Origin: CAZKBP01 sp964551015
Lineage (GTDB): Bacteria > Bacteroidota > Bacteroidia > Cytophagales > Microscillaceae
Assembly (NCBI GenBank): GCA_964551015.1
Contig: CAZKBP010000028.1
Location: 14,967 to 78,966, forward strand
Length of the DNA stretch: 64,000 nucleotides
Reading direction: 5' to 3'
The notes beneath the pieces were generated by a model that did no database searches, was not told where the DNA came from, and saw only the letters and a program-made list of their open reading frames with translations. The position numbers were made by a program, and so were the translations under genes. This document shows, piece by piece, positions 42,069-51,153 of the stretch. The stretch's first letter is position 1; each line of letters opens with the position of its first letter.

Positions 42069-42932
42069 ATGTTATTCGCAATTCTATTATCTATCATTCT
42101 TAATTTCTCTGTAAACACGGATGTAAACGCTGTCCCTCATCAGGATGAGCTTTATCACGTGATCGTGACTCAGGGAGTAATTGTCAACAAAACCTCGAAT
42201 GAAGTCCTCAAGAGAGGAATGAAAATCAAAGCAGGCGATCAAGTAGTTTTTAAATCTGGAAATGCGCGTGCGATTGTTATTGGTAATCGTCGTGGCCGTT
42301 TTGTTCTCTCTCCCAAAGAGAAACAAACTAGCAGCGAACTGATTGCTACTGTATTTGAGGCAGTCTCTCCACTCAAAACCAACTCCAAGCTAAGTACCAG
42401 AGGCTTCGAGGATGCTGAGGAAGTGGTCAATTTTAGAGATTACTTCGGAGACACTACTTTTGCCATTGTCGGTAACAAACTGCCCGTGAAAGTAGCTAGT
42501 AATTACCAAATGGATGATCATAATTTCTTTATTGTAAGATATGTATATCAAGGGGAAGTGGTCAACAAATTAGTTGGTTTTAAAGGAAGCGTATTGACTC
42601 TCGACAAAAATGAACTCTCTTCTTATAAAGGTAAAAATTATCCTATCAACGAAGTAGAGCAAGTATCCCTATACTATGTTACTGGATACGATCGTAGCAA
42701 GGGCGAGAAGGGAAATCCACAATTAATCACAGAGTTCAAACCACTTTTTTTGACAGAAAAAGAAGTAGAATCTACCTTGAAAGAATTGAAAAGTATCTTT
42801 ACCGGTGATAATCTCAACTACGAACAGATGCTCGATGAATACTTTACTTTCGTACGTGATGTTTATGGAGTTACGGACAAAAACGTACTAGAAGATTGGT
42901 TGCTAGCACGTGATCTGCTGAAAAAAAGCTAG
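42069..42932 (+). CDS. Exported protein with FecR-like N-terminal domain
   Basis: A 287-residue protein with a signal peptide (LFAILLSIILNFSVNTDVNA). Residues about 30-90 (VIVTQGVIVNKTSNEVLKRGMKIKAGDQV is split across strands, then NARAIVIGNRRGRFVLSP) follow the pattern of FecR beta domains: GxV, a 'G..I..GD.V' turn and an A.A/VI.. strand. The C-terminal part (about 100-285) is unrecognised, with a helical end (KNVLEDWLLARDLLKK). A terminator separates it from the CHASE2-like gene 90 bp downstream. FecR and CHASE2 proteins are often neighbours in bacteria, so they may act together in the periplasm. Confidence 0.65.
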   Translation: MLFAILLSIILNFSVNTDVNAVPHQDELYHVIVTQGVIVNKTSNEVLKRGMKIKAGDQVVFKSGNARAIVIGNRRGRFVLSPKEKQTSSELIATVFEAVSPLKTNSKLSTRGFEDAEEVVNFRDYFGDTTFAIVGNKLPVKVASNYQMDDHNFFIVRYVYQGEVVNKLVGFKGSVLTLDKNELSSYKGKNYPINEVEQVSLYYVTGYDRSKGEKGNPQLITEFKPLFLTEKEVESTLKELKSIFTGDNLNYEQMLDEYFTFVRDVYGVTDKNVLEDWLLARDLLKKS

Positions 42933-42980
42933 TCGGAAATTTATAATCCTCGATGATTCGTATCATATTTGTACAAGAAG

Positions 42981-43010
42981 AAGTCAGGTTCTCACAATCT
43001 GACTTTTTTT
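42981..43010 (+). terminator. Intrinsic terminator between the FecR-like and CHASE2-like genes
   Basis: AAGTCAGGTT (42981-42990) pairs with AATCTGACTT (42996-43005, one wobble) around a CTCAC loop, followed by TTTTT. Confidence 0.88.
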
Positions 43011-43023
43011 AATAACAGTGCCT

Positions 43024-44535
43024 ATGCAATGGAAACAGCGCTTCAGAATCAAACCAAAAATATGGCTGCTAAGCATCCTACATGCTTTCTTCATGCTTTG
43101 GTTGACCTTCTTCTTGCTCTCTTATCCTTATGTATTGCCCGATGAGTTCTTGCTCGTGCAAGCCACCTCGGTCACCAAAAATCTAGTCCTCAACCTAGAA
43201 GAAAAGCCAGATACGAATCGCTTCCTTTTTATCAATGTAGCTTGGGATAAGGTGATGGCCAACAAATACGATCCCGCCATTCCGGGCTATGCCATTGGTA
43301 AAGAACCCATTACGGACAGAGCCAAGCTCGTGGGGCTTTTAAAGCTGCTCAAGCGCAACCCTGAATACAAATTCGTGGTACTTGATATCTTTTTCAAAGG
43401 AGAAACCGAGCACGATTCCAGCCTAGTGGCATTGATCAATAGCATGCCTAATATTTTGGCTTCTTATCATCGTGATGCCCAAGATCGTCCGGACCTTCCA
43501 GACCTGGCACTAGCAGATGAACATTTGGGGCTTTCAGAATTCGAAGAAGCATGGGGCATGCATCTCAAATTTAAAATTGTGCATAATGATACCATCAAAT
43601 CTACTCCCTTGTTGATTTATGAAGCACTTTACGATAAAAAATTTCACGAGGGCTTTTGGTTTGATTACCTGGGGAATAAGCCCGTCTTGAACTCCTTTAT
43701 CCTCGATTACCGAATCCGAAACTTTGATTATCTGCAAAATCGTTATCCTAAGGTCAATCTTGGAGAGTGGCTCAATCCTGCTTATAATATTCTACCCATT
43801 CTAGACGAAGATATTTTTGACGAAATTGAAGTAATTGAAGAAACCGCAGCGCCAGCATCGAGCGAAACAGAAGAGGCCCTAAATGAAGAAAATCTAACCG
43901 AAGGGCTTGAAGAATTATCTGAAGAAGAGCTACTAGCTCTGGAAGCAGACCCCACGCTGGAAGAAACTACTTTTGATAGTTTAGCCGTAAGCGCAGAGAT
44001 GGGGGAAGAACCCTTGACCAATTGGCTAGAAGAATACGATTTACAATACATAGATGAGAGTTACGTAGATTTGTACGTGGATGATCTAGTTAGAGATAAA
44101 ATCATTTTTGTAGGAGACTTTGAGGATCGAGATATTCACGAGACCATTTATGGCGATACGCCAGGTCCTATCATCTTATTGGATGCTTTCTTAGCCTTAG
44201 AAGCAGGAGATAATGTTATTCGTGTTCCTTTTTTGATTTATTTGGTTTTCTTTTACGCGCTCATCTCCTACTTTACTTTTTCTTATCGCACCGTGTATGG
44301 AGCCTGGCTGCAAAGGCTTACGCATCGTGCTCGTGCTACGTTTCTAGAATCTTTGACAGTATATTTGATCTACTTTGCTTTGGTATCGATTGGCTCTTTC
44401 TTTTTGTTCAATATTCATATTGGAGCCTTGGTATTGGCTTTTTATATGTATTTGATAGAAAAGGGAAGGAGCTTCCTTGGTCAGTTACAGAGCAAACGAA
44501 AAGCAGGACTACAAGAAGAAGTAAGAATTAATTGA
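43024..44535 (+). CDS. CHASE2-like membrane sensor without a recognisable output domain
   Basis: A protein of about 503 residues (ATG at 43024; a GTG two codons upstream is possible). One TM helix near residues 15-42 is followed by a long extracytoplasmic region with CHASE2 features: VVLDIFFKGETEHDSSLVALI near the start and KIIFVGDFEDRDIHETIYGDTPGPIILLDAFLAL at the end. Then come two C-terminal TM helices (about 400-470) and a short basic tail. The usual CHASE2 output domain (cyclase, kinase, GGDEF) is missing. A Glu-rich low-complexity insert of about 60 residues (about 268-330) interrupts the sensor. The signal and partners are unknown; the FecR-like gene upstream is a candidate partner. 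Confidence 0.75.
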   Translation: MQWKQRFRIKPKIWLLSILHAFFMLWLTFFLLSYPYVLPDEFLLVQATSVTKNLVLNLEEKPDTNRFLFINVAWDKVMANKYDPAIPGYAIGKEPITDRAKLVGLLKLLKRNPEYKFVVLDIFFKGETEHDSSLVALINSMPNILASYHRDAQDRPDLPDLALADEHLGLSEFEEAWGMHLKFKIVHNDTIKSTPLLIYEALYDKKFHEGFWFDYLGNKPVLNSFILDYRIRNFDYLQNRYPKVNLGEWLNPAYNILPILDEDIFDEIEVIEETAAPASSETEEALNEENLTEGLEELSEEELLALEADPTLEETTFDSLAVSAEMGEEPLTNWLEEYDLQYIDESYVDLYVDDLVRDKIIFVGDFEDRDIHETIYGDTPGPIILLDAFLALEAGDNVIRVPFLIYLVFFYALISYFTFSYRTVYGAWLQRLTHRARATFLESLTVYLIYFALVSIGSFFLFNIHIGALVLAFYMYLIEKGRSFLGQLQSKRKAGLQEEVRIN

Positions 44536-44749
44536 CTGAGGTTGTCAATTATCCGTTTTTTAGAGTCTTTCGACAAATGGGTCTTTTTCCTGCATATTTC
44601 AGATACTTTCCCGTCAAACCTTGGAGTTTGCTAATCAAAAGGCGCTTTATCTGCGAAAAAAGTAGCCTATCACAATTCTCTCAAATCAAAATCGAGCAGC
44701 TGCTGAGCTAAAAAAGAAATTTCTTGATAAAAATTGAAAGCTCCTACAC

Positions 44750-47137
44750 CTATTCATCCCTCAATACTCTCACTGGATTCAGGCGAGTGGCATACCAAAT
44801 TTGCGTGCTGATGGTCAAGAAGGTAACCAAGAGGGTAAGCAGCATGGTGGCCAAGAATAAGATTCCGTTCAATTCCATTCGATAGGCATAATTTTGAAGA
44901 ATCTGATTTAGCAAATAATAAGCAATTGGAAATCCGAGCAGGCACGCCAACAAGATGAGTTTAACGAAGTTTCCACTAACCAAAAAGACAATATTTTGAA
45001 GATTAGCTCCTAAAACCTTGCGAATGCCAATTTCCTTGGTGCGCTGTTGTACCGTGTAAGAAGCTAATCCAAACAAACCCAAACAAGCAATGCCAACGGC
45101 GAGTAAGGCGAAAGATAAGAAAATTCGTCCTAGCAATTGATCTTGCTTATAATTTTCTGTAAATGCTTCGTCTAAGAAATTTGGCTCAAAAGGATATTCA
45201 TCTTCAAATTCCTGCCAGATTTCTTTAATAAAGCCCAGCGTGGCACTTAGCTCCTGAGGCTGAACTTTAATCATCAAATTATAGGGACGAGAGGAAATGT
45301 ACATCAGGGTAGGGCGGATATTCTCATGCAGGGAATGCAGGTGAAAATCTTTGACCACACCAATCACCTTAGATTCAGACTTAGAATAACTACTACGTAC
45401 TTTTTTGCCCAGAGGATTTTCCCAACCCACCGCTTTTACAAAAGCTTCGTTGACAATAATGGCCTCACTACTATCTGAGGGAATATTCGGATCAAAATCA
45501 CGCCCACTGGTGAGTTTCATCTCCATAGTCTCGAGATAATGGTAGCCCACCGGTGCTACATCTACACTGATATCTCTCCAAGCTTCCTGTTTAGACTCTA
45601 CTTCATAAGGATTATAAGCCCAAGAATTATAAGAGGGAACCAGTGAAGTCATCGCTACTTGTTTGACACGAGGGTTTTGCAGTAAACGCGCTCGCATCAC
45701 AGGTGCTTTCTCAAAAAGCTCGTCGCTGGTCATGTTCAGAATGACCACCTGTTCGCGGCTGAAACCTACGTCTTTCTGCATGATATAGTTTAATTGACGG
45801 AAAACACCCAGTGTACAAATGAGCAGAATCACCGAAGCAGTAAATTGAAATACAACGAGACTTTTCCGCAGGGTGTTACCTTGGCGACTACTGGCAAATT
45901 TACCTTTGAGTACTTTAACGGGTTCAAAAGAGGACAAAACCATCGCCGGATAGACCCCACTCAGTAAAGACAAGCCGAGCCAAAGCGCTAGAAAAATGAG
46001 CAAGCCCTGAACGGTGAAAAAATCAAAGGATTGCAGATTTTCTCTAATCATCTGATTAAAGTATGGAATCAGCAATTCTGCCAAAACAAAACTAAGGAAG
46101 ATAGCAACCAATGTGATCAAGGAAGATTCTGCTAAGAACTGCATTCTCAGTTGCCAGCGATGCGAGCCAATGACTTTGCGAATGCCTACTTCTCTTGCTC
46201 TTTGTAAAGAGCGAGCCGTAGCTAAGTTGATGTAATTAATGGAAGCAATCAGTAAAATCACGGAAGCAATCAAAATGAGTAGGTAGAGATAACTGAGCAG
46301 GGTGCCCTGACCGTCATCGCCGTGATAAATATGAAAATTAGCCAAAGCGTTTAGCTCGAGTTTAGATTCATAGCCGTCTTCCTCGGCGAGTGCTTTCATG
46401 TATTTTTGGTAGATATGATCTAACTTAGGTTGCATCGTCTGCTCATCTTGCCCAGCCTGTAAACGCACCAAAACGGCACAACCTACCCCTTGCCAACCTT
46501 CGGCACCGATATTTTCGCGTTGTCCACGTGGGATAGCAAGTATCGGGAATAATGCCTGAAAGGTATAACGACTATTTTCGGGTACATCTGCGATGACCGC
46601 ACTGACCACGAAAGACTCGTCATCCATCACCAAAGTCTGATTCATTGCCTGAGCAGCCCCGCCAAATAACTTCTTGGCCAAACTGTGCGTCAACACCACT
46701 GATTGTAAATCTTTCAAAGCCTTTTCGGGAGTGCCCGCTAAAAAATCATAAGATCCTAGCTTGAAGAAGTCCTGATCTACATAAAACATTTCCTCTTCGT
46801 AGAAGCGTGTATCTCCATGACTCAAAAGCCGCCTTCCCGTGTGTCTGAGCCTAGCAGCAGCTACTACTTCGGGATAGTCCTTCTCCAAGGTAGAGGCGAT
46901 GCTCCCAACCGTTTGCGGGTAAGAATCAGCCTCTCCTTCGTCTATAAAATAGGTTCTTACCACGTACAAATTTTCTGCGTGTTCGTGATAAGTGTCGTGG
47001 CTAAATTGGTAGCGGATATAGAAGAAGAGCAGAAGGGCACAGGTTACGCCTAGTGCTAGCCCAAAAATATTAATAAAAGAGTAGGCCTTATGCCGCCAGA
47101 GGCTTCGAAAAGCGATTTTTAGATAATTCTTGAGCAT
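44750..47137 (-). CDS. FtsX/MacB-type ABC transporter permease
   Basis: A 795-residue permease with two FtsX/MacB_PCD units. The N-terminal LKIAFRSLWRHKAYSFINIFGLALG is the signature first helix. The pattern is TM1, a large periplasmic domain, TM2-4 with the REVGIRKVIGSHRWQL loop, then a second unit with the same order ending in KEIGIRKVLGANLQ and TM helices near the C-terminus. Proteins of this type move lipoproteins or peptides or transmit stress in the envelope, powered by a separate MacB-like ATPase. No ATPase gene is adjacent, which is usual for these solitary permeases in Bacteroidota. Confidence 0.92.
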   Translation of the reverse strand: MLKNYLKIAFRSLWRHKAYSFINIFGLALGVTCALLLFFYIRYQFSHDTYHEHAENLYVVRTYFIDEGEADSYPQTVGSIASTLEKDYPEVVAAARLRHTGRRLLSHGDTRFYEEEMFYVDQDFFKLGSYDFLAGTPEKALKDLQSVVLTHSLAKKLFGGAAQAMNQTLVMDDESFVVSAVIADVPENSRYTFQALFPILAIPRGQRENIGAEGWQGVGCAVLVRLQAGQDEQTMQPKLDHIYQKYMKALAEEDGYESKLELNALANFHIYHGDDGQGTLLSYLYLLILIASVILLIASINYINLATARSLQRAREVGIRKVIGSHRWQLRMQFLAESSLITLVAIFLSFVLAELLIPYFNQMIRENLQSFDFFTVQGLLIFLALWLGLSLLSGVYPAMVLSSFEPVKVLKGKFASSRQGNTLRKSLVVFQFTASVILLICTLGVFRQLNYIMQKDVGFSREQVVILNMTSDELFEKAPVMRARLLQNPRVKQVAMTSLVPSYNSWAYNPYEVESKQEAWRDISVDVAPVGYHYLETMEMKLTSGRDFDPNIPSDSSEAIIVNEAFVKAVGWENPLGKKVRSSYSKSESKVIGVVKDFHLHSLHENIRPTLMYISSRPYNLMIKVQPQELSATLGFIKEIWQEFEDEYPFEPNFLDEAFTENYKQDQLLGRIFLSFALLAVGIACLGLFGLASYTVQQRTKEIGIRKVLGANLQNIVFLVSGNFVKLILLACLLGFPIAYYLLNQILQNYAYRMELNGILFLATMLLTLLVTFLTISTQIWYATRLNPVRVLRDE

Positions 47138-47378
47138 AGGTTTTGGTTTAATCTAGGATATATGGTGTTTGAAAAACCTGTTTCTATGCTAAATCATATC
47201 AAATTGCGCACCTTGAGTATAAGTGATTGACTAGCAATGGCTTACCAATCAAAAGCCAAAGCGTAAGTTGTTCGTTCCTGAAACAAAGGCTGTGCGTTTA
47301 CGGACGATAATTCGCAATTATAAAGATTTTAGAAAATAAAGTATGGTCTTTTCCTGCGAAAAGTCTAATAGCAAATTC

Positions 47379-48233
47379 TTATAAAGCTCCAGCACTAAAC
47401 GTATCTCCTTGGGAAAGATCGCCAGTTTCAAAGCCTTTGCGGAACCAACGTCTTCTTTGCTCCGAAGAACCGTGGGTAAAGGACTCTGGCACCACAAAGC
47501 CTTGCGTGCGCATCTGGATACGATCATCACCAATGGCTTCGGCGGCGTTGAGGGCTTCCTCGATATCGCCTTCCTCAAGGATGCGTTCCATTTTTTCGGC
47601 GTGGTGTGCCCATACTCCAGCTAAGAAATCAGCTTGTAGCTCGAGCCTGACCGAAAGCTCATTGGCTTCGGCTTTGCTCACCTGTCTTTTTTGGCGTGAA
47701 ACTTTACCAGAAATACCTAATTGATTTTGCACGTGGTGACCTACCTCGTGAGCGATCACGTAGGCCATCGCAAAGTCACCCGAAGCCCCAAAGCGATCTC
47801 TCAATTCTTGAAAAAAGCTTAAATCAATATATATATCCTGATCGGCAGGACAATAAAACGGCCCCGTGGCGGCACTGGCATAACCACAGGCCGAGCGATC
47901 CTGACCACTAAACAACACGAGTGTGGGTTCAGCATATTCCCTGTTAAGTTCTTCCCGAAATAATTTTGTCCACACGTCTTCGGTGTACTTAAGAGTCACG
48001 GAGACAAACTGACCCATTTCGTCCTGCGGTTCACTGGGCGCTTGCTCTACGGAGCTTTGCGGGTTACTGGTTTGGAGTTGTTGGATCAACTGCATGGGGT
48101 CCTGCCCCATCAAAAGACCAATCACGACCATGATAATTGCCCCAATGCCGATTCCGGCACCAACTTTTCGGGTGCGACCACCTCCACGGCGGTCGTCTAC
48201 GTTGCTACTTCCTTGTTTATTTTGCCAGCGCAT
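47379..48233 (-). CDS. KPN_02809/YpfJ-type neutral zinc metallopeptidase
   Basis: A 284-residue membrane-anchored metallopeptidase. An Arg/Gly-rich N-terminus (RRGGGRTRKVG) precedes one TM helix (about residues 25-43). The catalytic zinc motif is H162-E163-V-G-H166 (AYVIAHEVGHHVQNQLG), and conserved Cys115/Cys128 lie in ACGYASAATGPFYCPADQ. The third ligand region is RLELQADFLAGVWA. The C-terminal GSSEQRRRWFRKGFETG is typical. The substrate is unknown. The catalytic domain should lie outside the inner membrane. Confidence 0.92.
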   Translation of the reverse strand: MRWQNKQGSSNVDDRRGGGRTRKVGAGIGIGAIIMVVIGLLMGQDPMQLIQQLQTSNPQSSVEQAPSEPQDEMGQFVSVTLKYTEDVWTKLFREELNREYAEPTLVLFSGQDRSACGYASAATGPFYCPADQDIYIDLSFFQELRDRFGASGDFAMAYVIAHEVGHHVQNQLGISGKVSRQKRQVSKAEANELSVRLELQADFLAGVWAHHAEKMERILEEGDIEEALNAAEAIGDDRIQMRTQGFVVPESFTHGSSEQRRRWFRKGFETGDLSQGDTFSAGAL

Positions 48234-48403
48234 AATAGAATAGAGCTAAATGGATGTTTGTGTCAAAAATAACAGCTTTTATACAAAGAAGACAGCTTTC
48301 AACTAAAAAGCTCCCGATTTTGAACTCCAGAGCCACCTAACCATAAAAGAGGTCGGAACCCCGCTTCAGCCCAAGGCGAAATTCCAGTGCCGTCCTTGCT
48401 TAC

Positions 48404-48919
48404 CTAATCTACATTTTTCTGGTTGAGATCAAGCCCCTCGTAAAATCCCAAATCTCTAGATTTCAGGAGCTTAGTCCAAAAAGCAATTTGCCCCGTATGA
48501 TACGAATAGTGCTCCGTCACGTGAATGATAATGCCGATGCCCGAAAGCTCAAAGCCTTGCACTGACCTTAGGCGTAGTAACTCCTCCTCAGAAGTACGGC
48601 GGATCGTGTCGGTGGCGGCTTGTACCGTTGTCTTTATTTTTGTCAATAATTCTTCACGGGTGTAGCCGCTGGTCGCAGCAAATTCTTGATCTCGGTTCCT
48701 CTGATCTGCTGCCCTTCCTAGAGAGGCCATAATGTATTGGGTGATATTGCCACAGAGGTGCAAGATTAAATTTCCTACACTGTTCGAGGCTTCATTAGGT
48801 CGTTGCCATATTTCTTCTTCGGACAGTTCTTGGAGGCATTTCTCAATGCGCGGTGTATTTTCTTCCATTCTAATGATAGCTTGGCGGATGAATTCTTGGG
48901 CAAAGTTAGCTATGGGCAT
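48404..48919 (-). CDS. DinB/DUF1572 family protein
   Basis: A 171-residue DinB-superfamily protein, closest in pattern to the DUF1572 type. The metal-ligand histidines are H54 (LILHLCGN) and H137/H141 (HVTEHYSYHTGQI), with WQRPNEASNSVGNL as the family's conserved early segment. It is probably a thiol-dependent metalloenzyme; the activity is unassigned. It is distinct from the DinB-type gene at 10887, to which it has no close similarity. Confidence 0.88.
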   Translation of the reverse strand: MPIANFAQEFIRQAIIRMEENTPRIEKCLQELSEEEIWQRPNEASNSVGNLILHLCGNITQYIMASLGRAADQRNRDQEFAATSGYTREELLTKIKTTVQAATDTIRRTSEEELLRLRSVQGFELSGIGIIIHVTEHYSYHTGQIAFWTKLLKSRDLGFYEGLDLNQKNVD

Positions 48920-49201
48920 AAATCAGTTAGGTTTTACAGTGAAGTAAGACAAAAGAATATTCTGCAAAAATAAATTTTACTTTCTAAATATACAGCTACC
49001 TTCGAGCAAAAATTATTCAAACCTAAAGCAATAAACAATCTATTCCTAGCTAAGCCCACGAGCAAAGAATTACAAATCATTGCGTCTTTCCCAACCATAG
49101 TTTGCTTCGAGTGACTATTTTTGCCCAGAATACGGTGCAAAACATTAGGGTATTCCCTCGATTATGTTTAATTTTCTTCTGTCTAACCCATCTCCAAAAC
49201 A

Positions 49202-50434
49202 TTGATAAAAACTGATATCTGTATCTTGGGAGCAGGACCAGCGGGTGCAACCACGGCTTTGTACCTCGCCAAAGCAGGCATTCCCTGCACCTTGATTGAC
49301 AAAGCTTATTTCCCCAGAGATAAAGTATGTGGTGATGCCCTCAGCGGTAAAGTTGTGTCCGTGATCAAGAGTTTAGAGGCAGCTTGGTTGGATGAATTAG
49401 CCTTAGCACCTAGTCATTTGCCCTCAAGAGGTGTTACTTTCGTATCTCCTTCTCAGGAAAAATTAGAAGTGCCTTTCCGTGCGGACGAAGGGAACTACGA
49501 AAAAATCCCTGGTTACACGGCCAAACGCTGGGATTTTGACCATTTTTTGATTGCAAAAGTTCGTAAACAATCCCCCATTACCTTTTTAGAGGGGCTCCAT
49601 TTGACACATACCGAAAAAATCAAGGAGGGTTATTTACTCCAAGATGCTGCCGGAGAAACTCAAATCCAGACCCGCTTGCTAATCGTGGCGAATGGCGCAT
49701 ATTCTCCACAAACCAAACAACTGGGAGGAGTTTTCAAAGAAAACAGACATTACGCGGCAGGGATTCGAGCTTATTTTGAGAACGTGGGAGGAATGCATTC
49801 CCAGAATTATGTAGAACTGCATTTTTTGAAAGAAATAACGCCAGGTTATCTGTGGATTTTTCCTTTGCCCCACGATCAGGCAAACGTGGGCTTGGGGATG
49901 CGGAGTCATTATATCAGCCGAGAGAAAATTAACTTGAAAAAAAAATTTGAAGAAATTCTAACTCAGAACCCTCAATTGAAGGAAAGATTCGCAGCGGCAA
50001 GCCTACTCGCCGATTTCAAAGGCTTTGGCTTACCCCTCGCTTCTAAAAAGAGAAAGCTTTCCGGAGATCACTTTCTACTGACTGGGGATGCCGCCTATTT
50101 GATAGACCCCTTCACCGGAGAAGGCATTGGCAATGCGATGCTGAGTGGACGTTATGCCGCGGAACAAGCCATTAACAGTCTGAAAAAGCAGGATTTTTCT
50201 GCTCGGGCACTCAGCCAGTATGATCAGCAGGTTTATAAAAAGCTAGGCCAAGAACTAAGAATCAGTAATTTGGCTTTTCAAATGTTCCATTACCCCAAGT
50301 TGATCAACTTTTTGGTAGCCAAAGCCAATCGAAATCGTGCGCTGAGCGAAATGATTTCTTGCATGATGGATGATATCAATATCCGCGCCCGCCTGAAAAG
50401 CCCCCGATTTTATTTTCAGTTGCTGTTTGGGTAG
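49202..50434 (+). CDS. Geranylgeranyl-reductase-family FAD oxidoreductase
   Basis: A 410-residue flavoprotein. The FAD dinucleotide motif GAGPAGATTAL starts at G10 and the second FAD contact is GDAAYLIDPFTGEGIGNAM (near residue 298). CGDALSGK around residue 43 is typical of the geranylgeranyl reductase/digeranylgeranylglycerophospholipid reductase family. It may reduce isoprenoid chains of quinones or lipids. The only start codon that keeps the nucleotide-binding strand intact is TTG at 49202: an in-frame TAA lies at 49184-49186 and no ATG or GTG lies between. The C-terminus matches family length. Confidence 0.88.
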   Translation: MIKTDICILGAGPAGATTALYLAKAGIPCTLIDKAYFPRDKVCGDALSGKVVSVIKSLEAAWLDELALAPSHLPSRGVTFVSPSQEKLEVPFRADEGNYEKIPGYTAKRWDFDHFLIAKVRKQSPITFLEGLHLTHTEKIKEGYLLQDAAGETQIQTRLLIVANGAYSPQTKQLGGVFKENRHYAAGIRAYFENVGGMHSQNYVELHFLKEITPGYLWIFPLPHDQANVGLGMRSHYISREKINLKKKFEEILTQNPQLKERFAAASLLADFKGFGLPLASKKRKLSGDHFLLTGDAAYLIDPFTGEGIGNAMLSGRYAAEQAINSLKKQDFSARALSQYDQQVYKKLGQELRISNLAFQMFHYPKLINFLVAKANRNRALSEMISCMMDDINIRARLKSPRFYFQLLFG

Positions 50435-50457
50435 CAGATGATAAGCTCATCATCTGC
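50434..50457. terminator. Hairpin between convergent genes
   Basis: GCAGATGAT (50434-50442) pairs perfectly with ATCATCTGC (50449-50457), loop AAGCTC. It begins at the oxidoreductase stop codon. No adjacent T-run, so termination is plausible but weakly supported. Confidence 0.45.
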
Positions 50458-50470
50458 GACTTACCGCCTC

Positions 50471-50950
50471 TTATTTTTGTGGATGTTTGTGATAGACTTT
50501 GCCAACGATTTTCCAGCCATCGTTAAATTTAAGTAGGGAAAGATAATCGGTGAACACGTGATTTCCATTCTTACTTAGCTCTACTTTGGCCATGGCCGAT
50601 TCGCCGGTTACATCTACTTGGGCGAATTTGCCTTCCCAAGCCATAGAGTCTTGAAGGTCAAAATCAGCTCTGGCTTTGCGCGCTTCTATGTTATTGATCC
50701 ATTCTTTGATGGGATATTTTTTGAGCTTTTCGCCGTCTGTGGAGAAAATAGCAAACTCGGGATGGAAGCCTTTGGCCATAGATTTGGTATCTAATTCGTT
50801 AAAAGCACCATTGAAATAGGCGGTTTCGATCAAATTTTTTACCTCATCCACGTTTTTTTGATTTTCACGAAAGTAATGGGTAAAAGCAAGAACTGGAATC
50901 ACGGCGATCAATGCTAAGCAAAAGGCAAGGGTTTGTAGGATTTTTTTCAT
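50471..50950 (-). CDS. NTF2-like (lumazine-binding-like) exported protein
   Basis: A 159-residue protein with an N-terminal hydrophobic segment (LAFCLALIAVIPVLAF) that acts as a signal peptide or anchor. The mature part has the NTF2/Lumazine_bd_2 pattern: helix ENQKNVDEVKNLIETAYFNGAF, SMAKGFHPEFAIFS, KEWINNIEARK and the closing strands AKVELSKNGNHVFTDYLSLLKFNDGWKIV (split over two strands). Such domains bind small molecules or catalyse isomerisations, but many are orphan. It is convergent with the flavoprotein gene. Confidence 0.85.
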   Translation of the reverse strand: MKKILQTLAFCLALIAVIPVLAFTHYFRENQKNVDEVKNLIETAYFNGAFNELDTKSMAKGFHPEFAIFSTDGEKLKKYPIKEWINNIEARKARADFDLQDSMAWEGKFAQVDVTGESAMAKVELSKNGNHVFTDYLSLLKFNDGWKIVGKVYHKHPQK

Positions 50951-51153
50951 ACCTGAATTAAGGATTAAAGAATGTTTGTAAGGAAATTGTCTAGAGTTTA
51001 TCTTTGGGCAATTTCAAGAAGAAATTTATTGTGAGATTAGGCCTTTGATGATGTTTATACTCACTTCTGAGTAGAAGTTTCTAAGTTAGTATTTTTTATC
51101 AAAAATAAAACAGATGCCAGCAGATTATTTTTAATTGTTGATCCTATTTAGCT

